From an uncultured Clostridia bacterium (GTDB lineage Bacteria > Bacillota > Clostridia > Oscillospirales > Ruminococcaceae): 64,000 nt of DNA. A program made the translations under genes and the position numbers. Numbering within the stretch: position 1 is the first letter of the stretch; each line of letters starts with the position of its first letter. Of this stretch, positions 35,852 to 43,450 are shown one piece after another. Location of the stretch: assembly GCA_947625735.1 (NCBI GenBank), contig CANQPL010000004.1:1-64000 (forward strand), in the 5' to 3' direction. The notes beneath the pieces are model-generated. The model did no database searches and was not told the DNA's origin. It was given only the letters and a program-made list of their open reading frames with translations.

Positions 35852-38038
35852 TTAAGTATCTCCCATAGCTTTTATTATGCCGCAGCACCTGTAGCGTCTC
35901 AGCGGATAGGTTCTGACAGGCACGTTTTTTTCCTTTGCAAGCTGTAGGATATGGGAAATGTACATATCATCGCACCCCTCAGCAATAAGTATCTCATAAG
36001 GTATGCGCCGCAGCAGTACACGGGTAGTTTCGCCGATACCCGGCTTTACAAGGTTAATATCGGGAATATTCAGGTCACGGCGGACATTTTCTGCTTCCTC
36101 CGCTCCCGTAATGCCACTGAGTATATCCTCCGCAACGGGTTTATCGTCAAAATTCAGCTTATCCTCAACGGCTTTTATAAATTCATAGGAGCGGTCGGAG
36201 GAGGATAATTCACCGTAATAAGCCGCCCCGTGAAAATCCCTGTCCCCGATAAGATCACCCCGCAGAAAGCTCCTGCTTATAAGCCCCGAAACTGTGGAAT
36301 TAAGGCAGGACGAGGCTATAAGGAAATCGTCATGAGTGCCGCAAAACGGCGTTATCATGGCGGGGTCGGCAATGACCGCAAGACGGGGGTCTATGCCGCT
36401 GTGAACACTCAGCGCCCGACAAAGCTCTGCCTGTATCGCTCCCTTGCCCGTCCAGCCGTCCACAAAGCGGATATTCTCAGGGGCATGGCGGGACAGGATA
36501 TAGTCCATAGCATTTTTATCTATTCCCCGTCCCCTGATAATGGAAACAGCATAGTGAGGTACACGAATGTTATACCTTTTTTCAAGATAATGCTTTATCA
36601 TTATGCCCGCAGGAAGTCCCGCTCTTGCAAGTGAAACAAGCACAGGAGAGGTCTGCTTCAGATATATGCGCTCCGACACCGTTCTGACCGCATCGGCGGT
36701 AAGCTGAGAAAATCTTTCCAGTGCCATTTCATACTGAATGATATACTTTTCGGTGGGCTGATACTCTAAAGGGAGCATTTCACAGTAGTGAGTGCCGCTT
36801 TGTATGCGTTTTTCCCTTTCACTTGCGGGCAGCGGCTCAACCAATCCCGAAATATCTTTAAGGAGTATTTTAACATCTTCGGGACTGTAGGAGGTCTTTA
36901 CAAGTTTCGGCGTATTTTTCCGCACCACAGCCGCAAATTTTTCCGAATGCAGACAGGAGGCAAACTCCGAAAGGGTCGTCTTATCGAAAAAATCGGTATC
37001 GGTAACAAGTATAGTCACATCACAGGGATAAAGGTCGTATATATATGTGGTTCGTTCCCTGTCATAGAAGCTGTGAAGTCTGCACCGCATAAACAGCGGA
37101 TAGCCCTCGTCTGCGGACGGGACAATGGGACTTCTCGTAGTGGAATGTGTCCGCACGGAAAATCCCATAGCAGCCAGCTTTTTTGCAAGTATGACAGCAG
37201 GATACATACACTCCTCCGTGCCTATGACATCAACAGTTTTCACACCCGAAAGCTGCTCCCCCATAAGCGCCGCCGACTTTTCCCCGAAATCCCCGCATTC
37301 AGCCTCATATGCCGCCGCCATACAGCCCGTGCGGGGGTCATCTCCCGCATCAATATAATAAACGGGGATTTTCCTGTCCTGCGGTGCGGGGATAATATCA
37401 ACTGCGGGAGTGACGTCCATTTCCTCATTCATCTGAGAAAGAGTATCCTCAATTTTTACAAGGCAGCAAAGTCCTATCCCCTTTTGCCTGAAAAGGGAGA
37501 TGTTATCCTCATTCATACCGTTGATAACAGATGCCGCACAAAATACACAATCGGATACCCTGTCTTTTATAGCTTCGATAAAATTGAGTATCGTCCTGCC
37601 CGTGGTAAGCTCATCGTCCACAAATACAATATTTTTCACGCCGCAGAATGTCTTTTCACCGTAGACGGAGTAGAGAAGCTGCTCGGAAGCATGACTGTGC
37701 TCCTCCTTAAAATCTGCTATCTTATAGCAGGAGGGGATCATTTCACGGGTAGTCTGTATATATATGCATTCTCCGCCTATGACCGCCGCTACTGCCGCTC
37801 CTATAGCCGTGGCAGTTTCCGCAAAGCCTATGACCAGTGTCCTGCCGTCGGAAATTGCCGCCTTTACCTTATTTCCCAGCCTTTCAAAAAGAGCAAGAGT
37901 TTTTTCGGGGTCTGCGGGAATGTGCTTTGCCTGTATACGGTTTACCATAAGATTTTTACGTTTGCTGTTATTTTCACGCTTTGCATCGGCAAAAAGCTCC
38001 CGCTGCTCATAGCCCGAGTCATTATATATTATCTTCAT
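35852..38038 (-). CDS. Fused phosphoribosyltransferase-TRSP / phosphoribosyltransferase-PELOTA protein
   Basis: 728 residues holding what are usually two proteins. Residues 30-215 are a phosphoribosyltransferase with a PRPP loop FVDDELTTGRTI (139-150). Residues 225-400 form the TRSP domain with its name motif STTRSP (299-304). From about 418 a second, ComF-like PRTase follows (MLPLEYQPTEKY, SLARAGLPAG, FVDGWTGKGAI at 525-535), and the last 90 residues match a PELOTA-type RNA-binding domain (LLRRIPYEILIAEGCDDMYI). These domains occur in Ter-linked operons predicted to make a nucleoside-like metabolite. The start overlaps the C-C lyase gene by 17 bases. The reading frame is intact across the junction. 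Confidence 0.85.
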   Translation of the reverse strand: MKIIYNDSGYEQRELFADAKRENNSKRKNLMVNRIQAKHIPADPEKTLALFERLGNKVKAAISDGRTLVIGFAETATAIGAAVAAVIGGECIYIQTTREMIPSCYKIADFKEEHSHASEQLLYSVYGEKTFCGVKNIVFVDDELTTGRTILNFIEAIKDRVSDCVFCAASVINGMNEDNISLFRQKGIGLCCLVKIEDTLSQMNEEMDVTPAVDIIPAPQDRKIPVYYIDAGDDPRTGCMAAAYEAECGDFGEKSAALMGEQLSGVKTVDVIGTEECMYPAVILAKKLAAMGFSVRTHSTTRSPIVPSADEGYPLFMRCRLHSFYDRERTTYIYDLYPCDVTILVTDTDFFDKTTLSEFASCLHSEKFAAVVRKNTPKLVKTSYSPEDVKILLKDISGLVEPLPASEREKRIQSGTHYCEMLPLEYQPTEKYIIQYEMALERFSQLTADAVRTVSERIYLKQTSPVLVSLARAGLPAGIMIKHYLEKRYNIRVPHYAVSIIRGRGIDKNAMDYILSRHAPENIRFVDGWTGKGAIQAELCRALSVHSGIDPRLAVIADPAMITPFCGTHDDFLIASSCLNSTVSGLISRSFLRGDLIGDRDFHGAAYYGELSSSDRSYEFIKAVEDKLNFDDKPVAEDILSGITGAEEAENVRRDLNIPDINLVKPGIGETTRVLLRRIPYEILIAEGCDDMYISHILQLAKEKNVPVRTYPLRRYRCCGIIKAMGDT

Positions 38039-38990
38039 CTTTTTTAACTCCGTAAATCTCAGCCATAGCGATAATTTTTTCTGCCCAACCTCTATGTACC
38101 TTATGCTCCATCATTCTGCCGCCGTCTGCGCTTTTGATGACCTGTATGCCGTTTTCCTCCGAGGACAGAAGCCGCTTTGCATCTTCAAGCTCTGCTGCGG
38201 ACACCGACATTTCCTCTCTTACAACATCTATCTGACTTGGGTGGATAACTGTCTTACCGATAAATCCGTACATTCTGTCAACAGCCATTTCACGGCGCAG
38301 ACCCTCTTTCCAGCGTGTATCGCCGCTGCCGCTGTCAAAATAGTTCCAGACAGGTGCGGACACGGTAAAATCGGGTGTGAATGTAACGGCAATGTCTGAA
38401 AGCATATGTGCCACGGGCGCAATATCATATACAGTATTTCCTATGCCGCAGCTCAGTCCCATTGCACGGCTGAAATCGTTTCCCCCAACCCGTATATTCA
38501 GTATATGCTGCCGCACCTCCATGAGCTTTTCATAAAGACCTGTCAGCTTTTTATATCTTGTATCAAGTTTCAGCAAGGACGGATTTTCTATTATGGGCAT
38601 AAATGACATCTGCCTGCCGTATCTCTTCTCAAACCCTTTTATAACGGGTATATAGTCCGTGATGACCTCGTCGTCCGCCTTGGGAATAATAAAGCCTTTT
38701 ATTACTTCTGCACATTCCCCCGGAAGCGACATCATTTTATCTATCTGAGCGGCACTCCTTACACGGATATATATATTGGGCAGCTCTTCCTGCCCTTTTA
38801 GCCTGCCAAGCTGCTCTGCGGTGTTAAGCTCCGCCTGCTCTGTCATACTGTCCTTAACCGTATCCTCCAGACAAACCGCCGCAGATGCCCTCCCTGTAAG
38901 GCTGCCGTTTCCCAGCTTTTCGGCAATGTCCGTTCTCAGACCCGGCATATAAAGCAGCGATCCTACGCTGTATTCATCATTTATTGACAT
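38022..38990 (-). CDS. HpcH/CitE-like TIM-barrel C-C bond lyase of the Ter-type module
   Basis: 322 residues with aldolase-type barrel motifs: LLYMPG near the start, AVCLEDTV (metal Glu/Asp), NIRVGGNDFSR and GKTVIHPSQI, as in CitE-like lyases and Pfam C-C_Bond_Lyase. It would form or split a C-C bond in the same pathway as the PRTase, HAD and ATP-grasp enzymes. ATG at 38990 follows GGGAGG at 13 bases, rather far; the upstream in-frame stretch overlaps the promoter region. Confidence 0.85.
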   Translation of the reverse strand: MSINDEYSVGSLLYMPGLRTDIAEKLGNGSLTGRASAAVCLEDTVKDSMTEQAELNTAEQLGRLKGQEELPNIYIRVRSAAQIDKMMSLPGECAEVIKGFIIPKADDEVITDYIPVIKGFEKRYGRQMSFMPIIENPSLLKLDTRYKKLTGLYEKLMEVRQHILNIRVGGNDFSRAMGLSCGIGNTVYDIAPVAHMLSDIAVTFTPDFTVSAPVWNYFDSGSGDTRWKEGLRREMAVDRMYGFIGKTVIHPSQIDVVREEMSVSAAELEDAKRLLSSEENGIQVIKSADGGRMMEHKVHRGWAEKIIAMAEIYGVKKDEDNI

Positions 38991-39074
38991 CTTAAAAAAG
39001 TATCCTCCCTGATAAATTAGTGCAGAAAAATGGGGTATTCTTTTAAAATATTTCCCTGCCCTGCAATCCTTTTT

Positions 39075-39103
39075 ATTATAATCCAAAAAAAACATCATGT
39101 CAA
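39075..39103 (-). promoter_or_regulatory. Strong promoter of the Ter-type operon
   Basis: On the minus strand TTGACA (39098-39103), 17-bp spacer, TATAAT (39075-39080): a full consensus promoter about 85 bases before the first gene. Confidence 0.8.
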
Positions 39104-39232
39104 GGATCTATGCTTTTTCTGTCAGATTGCACAATTTTTGTAATATTATTTTAACATTATATACTATTATATTTATTTTATCAGCGGGCGGCACCGGTCA
39201 TATAACATTAATCTTCCCCGAACCGTGTCAGG

Positions 39233-39263
39233 AAAAAAGCACCGGACAATTCCGATGCTTTTT
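39233..39263 (-). terminator. Terminator of the hybrid histidine kinase gene
   Basis: GCACCGGA (39239-39246) with TCCGATGC (39251-39258). On the minus strand the mismatch becomes a G-U pair and a T6 run follows, fitting termination of the kinase transcript. Confidence 0.75.
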
Positions 39264-39267
39264 AAAA

Positions 39268-41868
39268 TTATTGATCCGTATCCGTACTTTTATCCGCTAT
39301 AAGATCGGTGACCACTTCAAGCAGTCTTTCCACATCTATGGGCTTTGCCACATGATCGTTCATGCCGCTTTCAAGCGCAAGTCTGCGATCCTCCTCAAAG
39401 GCGTTGGCGGTCATGGCCACAATTGGGATACCCGCAAGTGCCTTGTTATCAAGAGCCCTTATAGCTTTTGCAGCTTCGTAGCCGTTCATTTTGGGCATCT
39501 GGATATCCATAAGTATAAGAGAATACTGCCCTGCCGTGGAATTTTTCACCATTTCTACCGCCTGCACGCCGTCCTCAGCCGGATCGACCTCAAACCCGCT
39601 TTCGGTCAGCAGCTCTTCGGCGATCTCACGGTTAAGCTCGTTATCCTCCACAAGAAGCAGCCTTGTACCCTCGGGGATCCTTTTACGGGAGCTTTTTTCG
39701 TCCTTACCCTCCGACTTATCGCCCAAAGTTTCACTTATAAGAATATCTCTGAGATCCGACACGAACACGGGCTTTGAGCAGAACGCAGTAACTCCCGCCG
39801 CTCTTGCCTCCTCTTCAATGTCCGTCCAGTCGTAGGCGGTAACGATAATTATGGGTGTGCTGTCACCAATTATCTGACGTATCTGCCTTACTACCTCGAT
39901 GCCGTTAAGATCGGGCAGCAGCCAGTCTATGATATATGCGTGATAATCGTCCCCCATTTCATGCGCCTGCTTTGCATGGAGTACAGCCTCCTTGCCGTGG
40001 AGTACCCAGTCTGTACGCATTCCTATGGAAAGGAGCATTTTTGCTATGCTGTCGCAGGTGGTAAAGCTGTCGTCAGCAACAAGTGCTCTGAGTCCCTTGA
40101 GTACAGCAATATTTTCCGGAGGATTTTCTTCATCCTGCAAACGAAATTCCAGCTCGATAATAAATTCGCTGCCCTTTCCCTGCTCCGAATTTACCTCAAT
40201 TGTGCCGCCCATAGCGTCAATGATATTTTTTGTGATCGCCATGCCCAGACCCGTTCCCTGTATGCCGCTTATTGTGGAATTTCTCTCCCTTTCAAATGGT
40301 TCAAATATATGCGCCTTGAACTCATCGCTCATGCCTATGCCCGTATCCTTTACACGTATCTCATAGGCGCCGAATCCCGACGGAGCGTTGGGCTTCTGCT
40401 TTACAGTCAGAGCTACCGTCCCTCCTGTGGGGGTAAACTTAATGGCATTTGACAGAAGATTTAAAAGCACCTGATTTACATGGAGCTTATCACAGTAAAT
40501 TTTTTCATTGATAACGTCAACGGTATCCATGTAGAAGTTAAGCTGCTTTGTCTGCATCTGCGTCTGTATGATGTTGCGCATATCCTTGAAAATATCCGAT
40601 ATGGAACATTCCTTTTCCTCAATATTGAGCTTGCCCGATTCTATTCTGCTCATGTCAAGGATATCATTTATAAGCGACAGCATATGGTTGCTGGAGGAAA
40701 GTATCTTTTTCAGATATTCCTCGGTTTTTTCCCTGTTGTCAAGATTTGTCTGCACAAGTGTGGTATAACCGATTATGGCATTCATAGGCGTACGTATATC
40801 ATGGGACATATTGGAAAGAAATGTGCTTTTTGCCCTGTCTGCTGCCTCTGCCTTTCTCAGCTTTTCGGTAAGCACAGCCTGTTCGACTGCCCTCTCCATT
40901 GCAAGATAGGCATTCTTTCTTACCCAGAGATAATATATGAACACAACCGCAGCAAGTATAACTCCGATAATTATAAATACCTTCCTTACCGCAAACACAC
41001 TGGAAAATGCCTCGGATTCGGGAACCTGCACGGCTATGCTCCATTCGTTTAGCTCAGCGGGCGCATAATACAAATACTGCCAGCCGTTTGTCTGAGGAGT
41101 GCGGTATACAACATATCCGGTATTCTGAGAGAGAAGATCAGCAGTATACTCGTCCCAGCTTTTATTGCCCTTGGTATCTCTCGGATAATCTGCCGAGGAG
41201 TAATCTTTAATATTCAGAAGCTCATCATGCCATGTGTCAAGGATAAAATCTCCCGAACGGGTATCGATTATGTAGACACTTGCACTGGCATTATAGATAT
41301 TGTCAATATTAAGATTGTCGGGCAGTGTACGCAGATCGGTAACACCATAAAGCATGGCAACAGTTTTTCCGCCTCTTACCACAGGCACAAAATGACGAAG
41401 CACGGGAGTTTCCGATCCTAACCCTTGGACACGGTTGGAAATATGCTCTCCCAGCGGTGCTTCTGCCGCAAAGGAAATGGATTCGTCCAGTGTGGCATCG
41501 GTCACGGTGCCGTTGGGGGCAAGTATGGTTTCGTCCTCCATAAGTATCCTTACCCTCATAGTATCAAAAAGTATATTGTTTGCCTCAAGAATTGACATCA
41601 CCGAATCATTATCAAAAACATCAAGCTCGGAAAGAGTGGTTGCGGTAGCATTGAGCAGCTTACTGTCACGCTTGAATTTTACGGCGATCTCCTCCATAAC
41701 GGTGTTGACGCCCTCCTCCATACGGCTGAACGAACGCTCCCTCAATGATGCATTTATAATATAATAAGCAGTAAGCTGCAATACGATTATTAAAAATATT
41801 ACAAGTCCCGTTGCTGAAAGGCTCTTGTCAGTTTGGTTTTTTCTTGTTTTTTTTACGGAATCTCCCAT
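39268..41868 (-). CDS. Hybrid sensor histidine kinase with two receiver domains
   Basis: 866 residues: membrane helix 20-40, an extracellular Cache-like sensor of about 260 residues, helix 300-322, HisKA with SNMSHDIRTPMNA (His near 355), HATPase with NLLSNAIKFTP, DTGIGMS and GTGLGMAIT, then two receiver domains (VADDS / IIDWLLPD and LVEDNE / LILMDIQMPKMNG). The last receiver is canonical. No HAMP domain is obvious and no output regulator is adjacent. ATG at 41868 follows GGGAGG. The ligand is not predictable. Confidence 0.93.
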   Translation of the reverse strand: MGDSVKKTRKNQTDKSLSATGLVIFLIIVLQLTAYYIINASLRERSFSRMEEGVNTVMEEIAVKFKRDSKLLNATATTLSELDVFDNDSVMSILEANNILFDTMRVRILMEDETILAPNGTVTDATLDESISFAAEAPLGEHISNRVQGLGSETPVLRHFVPVVRGGKTVAMLYGVTDLRTLPDNLNIDNIYNASASVYIIDTRSGDFILDTWHDELLNIKDYSSADYPRDTKGNKSWDEYTADLLSQNTGYVVYRTPQTNGWQYLYYAPAELNEWSIAVQVPESEAFSSVFAVRKVFIIIGVILAAVVFIYYLWVRKNAYLAMERAVEQAVLTEKLRKAEAADRAKSTFLSNMSHDIRTPMNAIIGYTTLVQTNLDNREKTEEYLKKILSSSNHMLSLINDILDMSRIESGKLNIEEKECSISDIFKDMRNIIQTQMQTKQLNFYMDTVDVINEKIYCDKLHVNQVLLNLLSNAIKFTPTGGTVALTVKQKPNAPSGFGAYEIRVKDTGIGMSDEFKAHIFEPFERERNSTISGIQGTGLGMAITKNIIDAMGGTIEVNSEQGKGSEFIIELEFRLQDEENPPENIAVLKGLRALVADDSFTTCDSIAKMLLSIGMRTDWVLHGKEAVLHAKQAHEMGDDYHAYIIDWLLPDLNGIEVVRQIRQIIGDSTPIIIVTAYDWTDIEEEARAAGVTAFCSKPVFVSDLRDILISETLGDKSEGKDEKSSRKRIPEGTRLLLVEDNELNREIAEELLTESGFEVDPAEDGVQAVEMVKNSTAGQYSLILMDIQMPKMNGYEAAKAIRALDNKALAGIPIVAMTANAFEEDRRLALESGMNDHVAKPIDVERLLEVVTDLIADKSTDTDQ

Positions 41869-41940
41869 ATAAATCCTCCCATAAGGAAAATGACCGCAGT
41901 ATTCAAGGAAATACCGCACAAGTATAGTTATGCTCACGTA

Positions 41941-41968
41941 CGGCAAAGCCTATGATCGGTCTTTGCGG
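41941..41968 (-). promoter_or_regulatory. Hairpin in the long leader of the histidine kinase gene
   Basis: GCAAAG (41943-41948) with CTTTGC (41961-41966) plus flanking pairs, in a 127-base leader starting just after the promoter. The minus-strand text AAACCCACCGCAAAGACC recalls part of the c-di-GMP-I riboswitch core, but the full consensus is not met. Confidence 0.35.
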
Positions 41969-41994
41969 TGGGTTTACACCTATCTCTTATGCTA

Positions 41995-42023
41995 ATTATA
42001 GCATATCTTTTATTATTTTGCAA
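41995..42023 (-). promoter_or_regulatory. Promoter of the histidine kinase gene
   Basis: Minus strand TTGCAA (42018-42023), 17-bp spacer, TATAAT (41995-42000). Confidence 0.75.
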
Positions 42024-42054
42024 GCGAAAAACCATTTTTCTTGAAAAATAATTA

Positions 42055-42083
42055 TTGAAAAATTAAAAATTATTTACTATAAT
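42055..42083 (+). promoter_or_regulatory. Promoter of the TauE/SafE gene
   Basis: TTGAAA (42055-42060), 17-bp spacer, TATAAT (42078-42083), 34 bases before the start. Confidence 0.7.
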
Positions 42084-42117
42084 AATTACAATAATATCTG
42101 AAAGGAATCGGTAAAAT

Positions 42118-42891
42118 ATGTTAAAATTTATTATATGCCTGCTTGCGGGACTGGGAGCGGGACTTGGCACGGGCTTTGCAGGTATGAGTGCTGCTGCCGT
42201 AATAAGTCCTGTGCTTATAACTTTTCTTGATATTCCCTCCTACGAGGCGGTAGGAATTGCGCTTGCAAGCGATGTTCTTGCAAGTGCGGCAAGTGCCTAT
42301 ACTTACGGAAAAAATAAAAATCTCGATATCAGAAACGGTCTTGTTATGATGACTGCCGTACTGCTGTTTACAGTTGTGGGGAGCTATGCTGCCGATCTTA
42401 TGCCGGGAAAGACAATGGGGAGCTTTTCTGTGTTTATGACATTTATTCTCGGTATCCGTTTTATTTTCCGTCCCGTAATGACGCCGAAAGCTCCCGATGA
42501 AAAGGACATCGGGGACGTAAAAAAACAAGCGGTAAAAGCCTTTTTATGCGGCATGGCGGTGGGTTTTATCTGCGGCTTTGTGGGTGCAGGCGGCGGAATG
42601 ATGATGCTCCTTGTACTTACCTCGGTACTGGGATATGAGCTGAAAACTGCTGTCGGCACAAGCGTATTTATTATGACCTTTACTGCCCTTACGGGAGCTG
42701 CAAGCCATTTTATGATCGGCGGCACACCCGATATACCGGTGCTGCTTTTGTGTATGCTCTTTACCCTGATATTTGCAAGAGCCGCCGCAAAATTTGCAAA
42801 TAAGGCAAGTCCCCTGACCCTTAACAGGATAGTGGGAGCAGTGCTTGTTATACTGGGATTATCCGTTATGTCTGTTAATTTTCTGAAATGA
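42118..42891 (+). CDS. TauE/SafE (TSUP) family permease
   Basis: 257 residues, about eight hydrophobic segments in two repeats, with the family glycine-rich signatures GLGAGLGTGFAGMS and GFICGFVGAGGGMMMLLVLT. The family exports or imports sulfite, sulfoacetate or other small anions. AAAGGA precedes the ATG. Monocistronic and convergent with the amidase gene, 2 bases apart at the stop codons. Confidence 0.88.
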   Translation: MLKFIICLLAGLGAGLGTGFAGMSAAAVISPVLITFLDIPSYEAVGIALASDVLASAASAYTYGKNKNLDIRNGLVMMTAVLLFTVVGSYAADLMPGKTMGSFSVFMTFILGIRFIFRPVMTPKAPDEKDIGDVKKQAVKAFLCGMAVGFICGFVGAGGGMMMLLVLTSVLGYELKTAVGTSVFIMTFTALTGAASHFMIGGTPDIPVLLLCMLFTLIFARAAAKFANKASPLTLNRIVGAVLVILGLSVMSVNFLK

Positions 42892-42893
42892 TA

Positions 42894-43376
42894 CTATCTT
42901 CTCTGACCCGCTATATGTATACATCTTATCTCCCCATAGCTGTAGGAGGAAAGCGGACGGTACAGGGCATTTTCCGAATGTGCGGCGATAAACGGCATAC
43001 CGTTTCTTATTTCAAGTACATAAAGGCTGTGGTAATATCTTCCGTTTCTGCCAAGCTGTATCACATCTCCCGCCGCTGTTTCCGACAAGGTGACGATTTT
43101 TCCGAAGGGTCCTGCTCCCCTGTTGTTCGTTATAAACCGATAAAAGCTCTCAACGCCCGACCACGCCGCCGCACGGTCATAGGAGGAATTGAAGTACCAA
43201 CCGATGTCGGGTGTAAAGTTCATCGCGGCTCCCTCGGCATAAATACACTGAGAAATAAAGTTTGTGCAGTCTCCGCCGTCATTTTCAAAATCATAATAGG
43301 CGGGATTGCGGGAAAATGCCCATTTTTCGGCATAGCGTATCCCTGCTGATATATCAAGGATTGTTTCGTAAACCAT
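42894..43376 (-). CDS. Amidase-domain (Amidase_6-like, NlpC-type) protein
   Basis: 160 residues. GGDCTNFISQCIYAEG contains the catalytic-type Cys of amidase_6 proteins, followed by a His in YYHSLYVL and HSEN near the end. Such domains cleave amide bonds, often in cell-wall peptides. This one has no signal peptide, so it is either cytoplasmic or leaves by another route. ATG at 43376 follows GGGAGG. Confidence 0.82.
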   Translation of the reverse strand: MVYETILDISAGIRYAEKWAFSRNPAYYDFENDGGDCTNFISQCIYAEGAAMNFTPDIGWYFNSSYDRAAAWSGVESFYRFITNNRGAGPFGKIVTLSETAAGDVIQLGRNGRYYHSLYVLEIRNGMPFIAAHSENALYRPLSSYSYGEIRCIHIAGQRR

Positions 43377-43414
43377 AGTATGACCTCCCTGATATTTATT
43401 ATATGCAAAAAATC

Positions 43415-43447
43415 GGACTGTCACACAGTGTGCGGCAGTCCTTTTTT
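43415..43447 (-). terminator. Terminator of purL
   Basis: GGACTG (43415-43420) with CAGTCC (43436-43441), plus inner CACA/TGTG pairs. T-runs occur on both sides, so it can act in both directions; on the minus strand it follows the purL stop by a few bases. Confidence 0.75.
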
Positions 43448-43450
43448 AGT

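Noticed and set aside
36788..38047. 419-codon plus-strand ORF opposite the phosphoribosyltransferase fusion gene.
   Set aside because: It is the antisense shadow of a gene with clear domain motifs and has no ribosome site.
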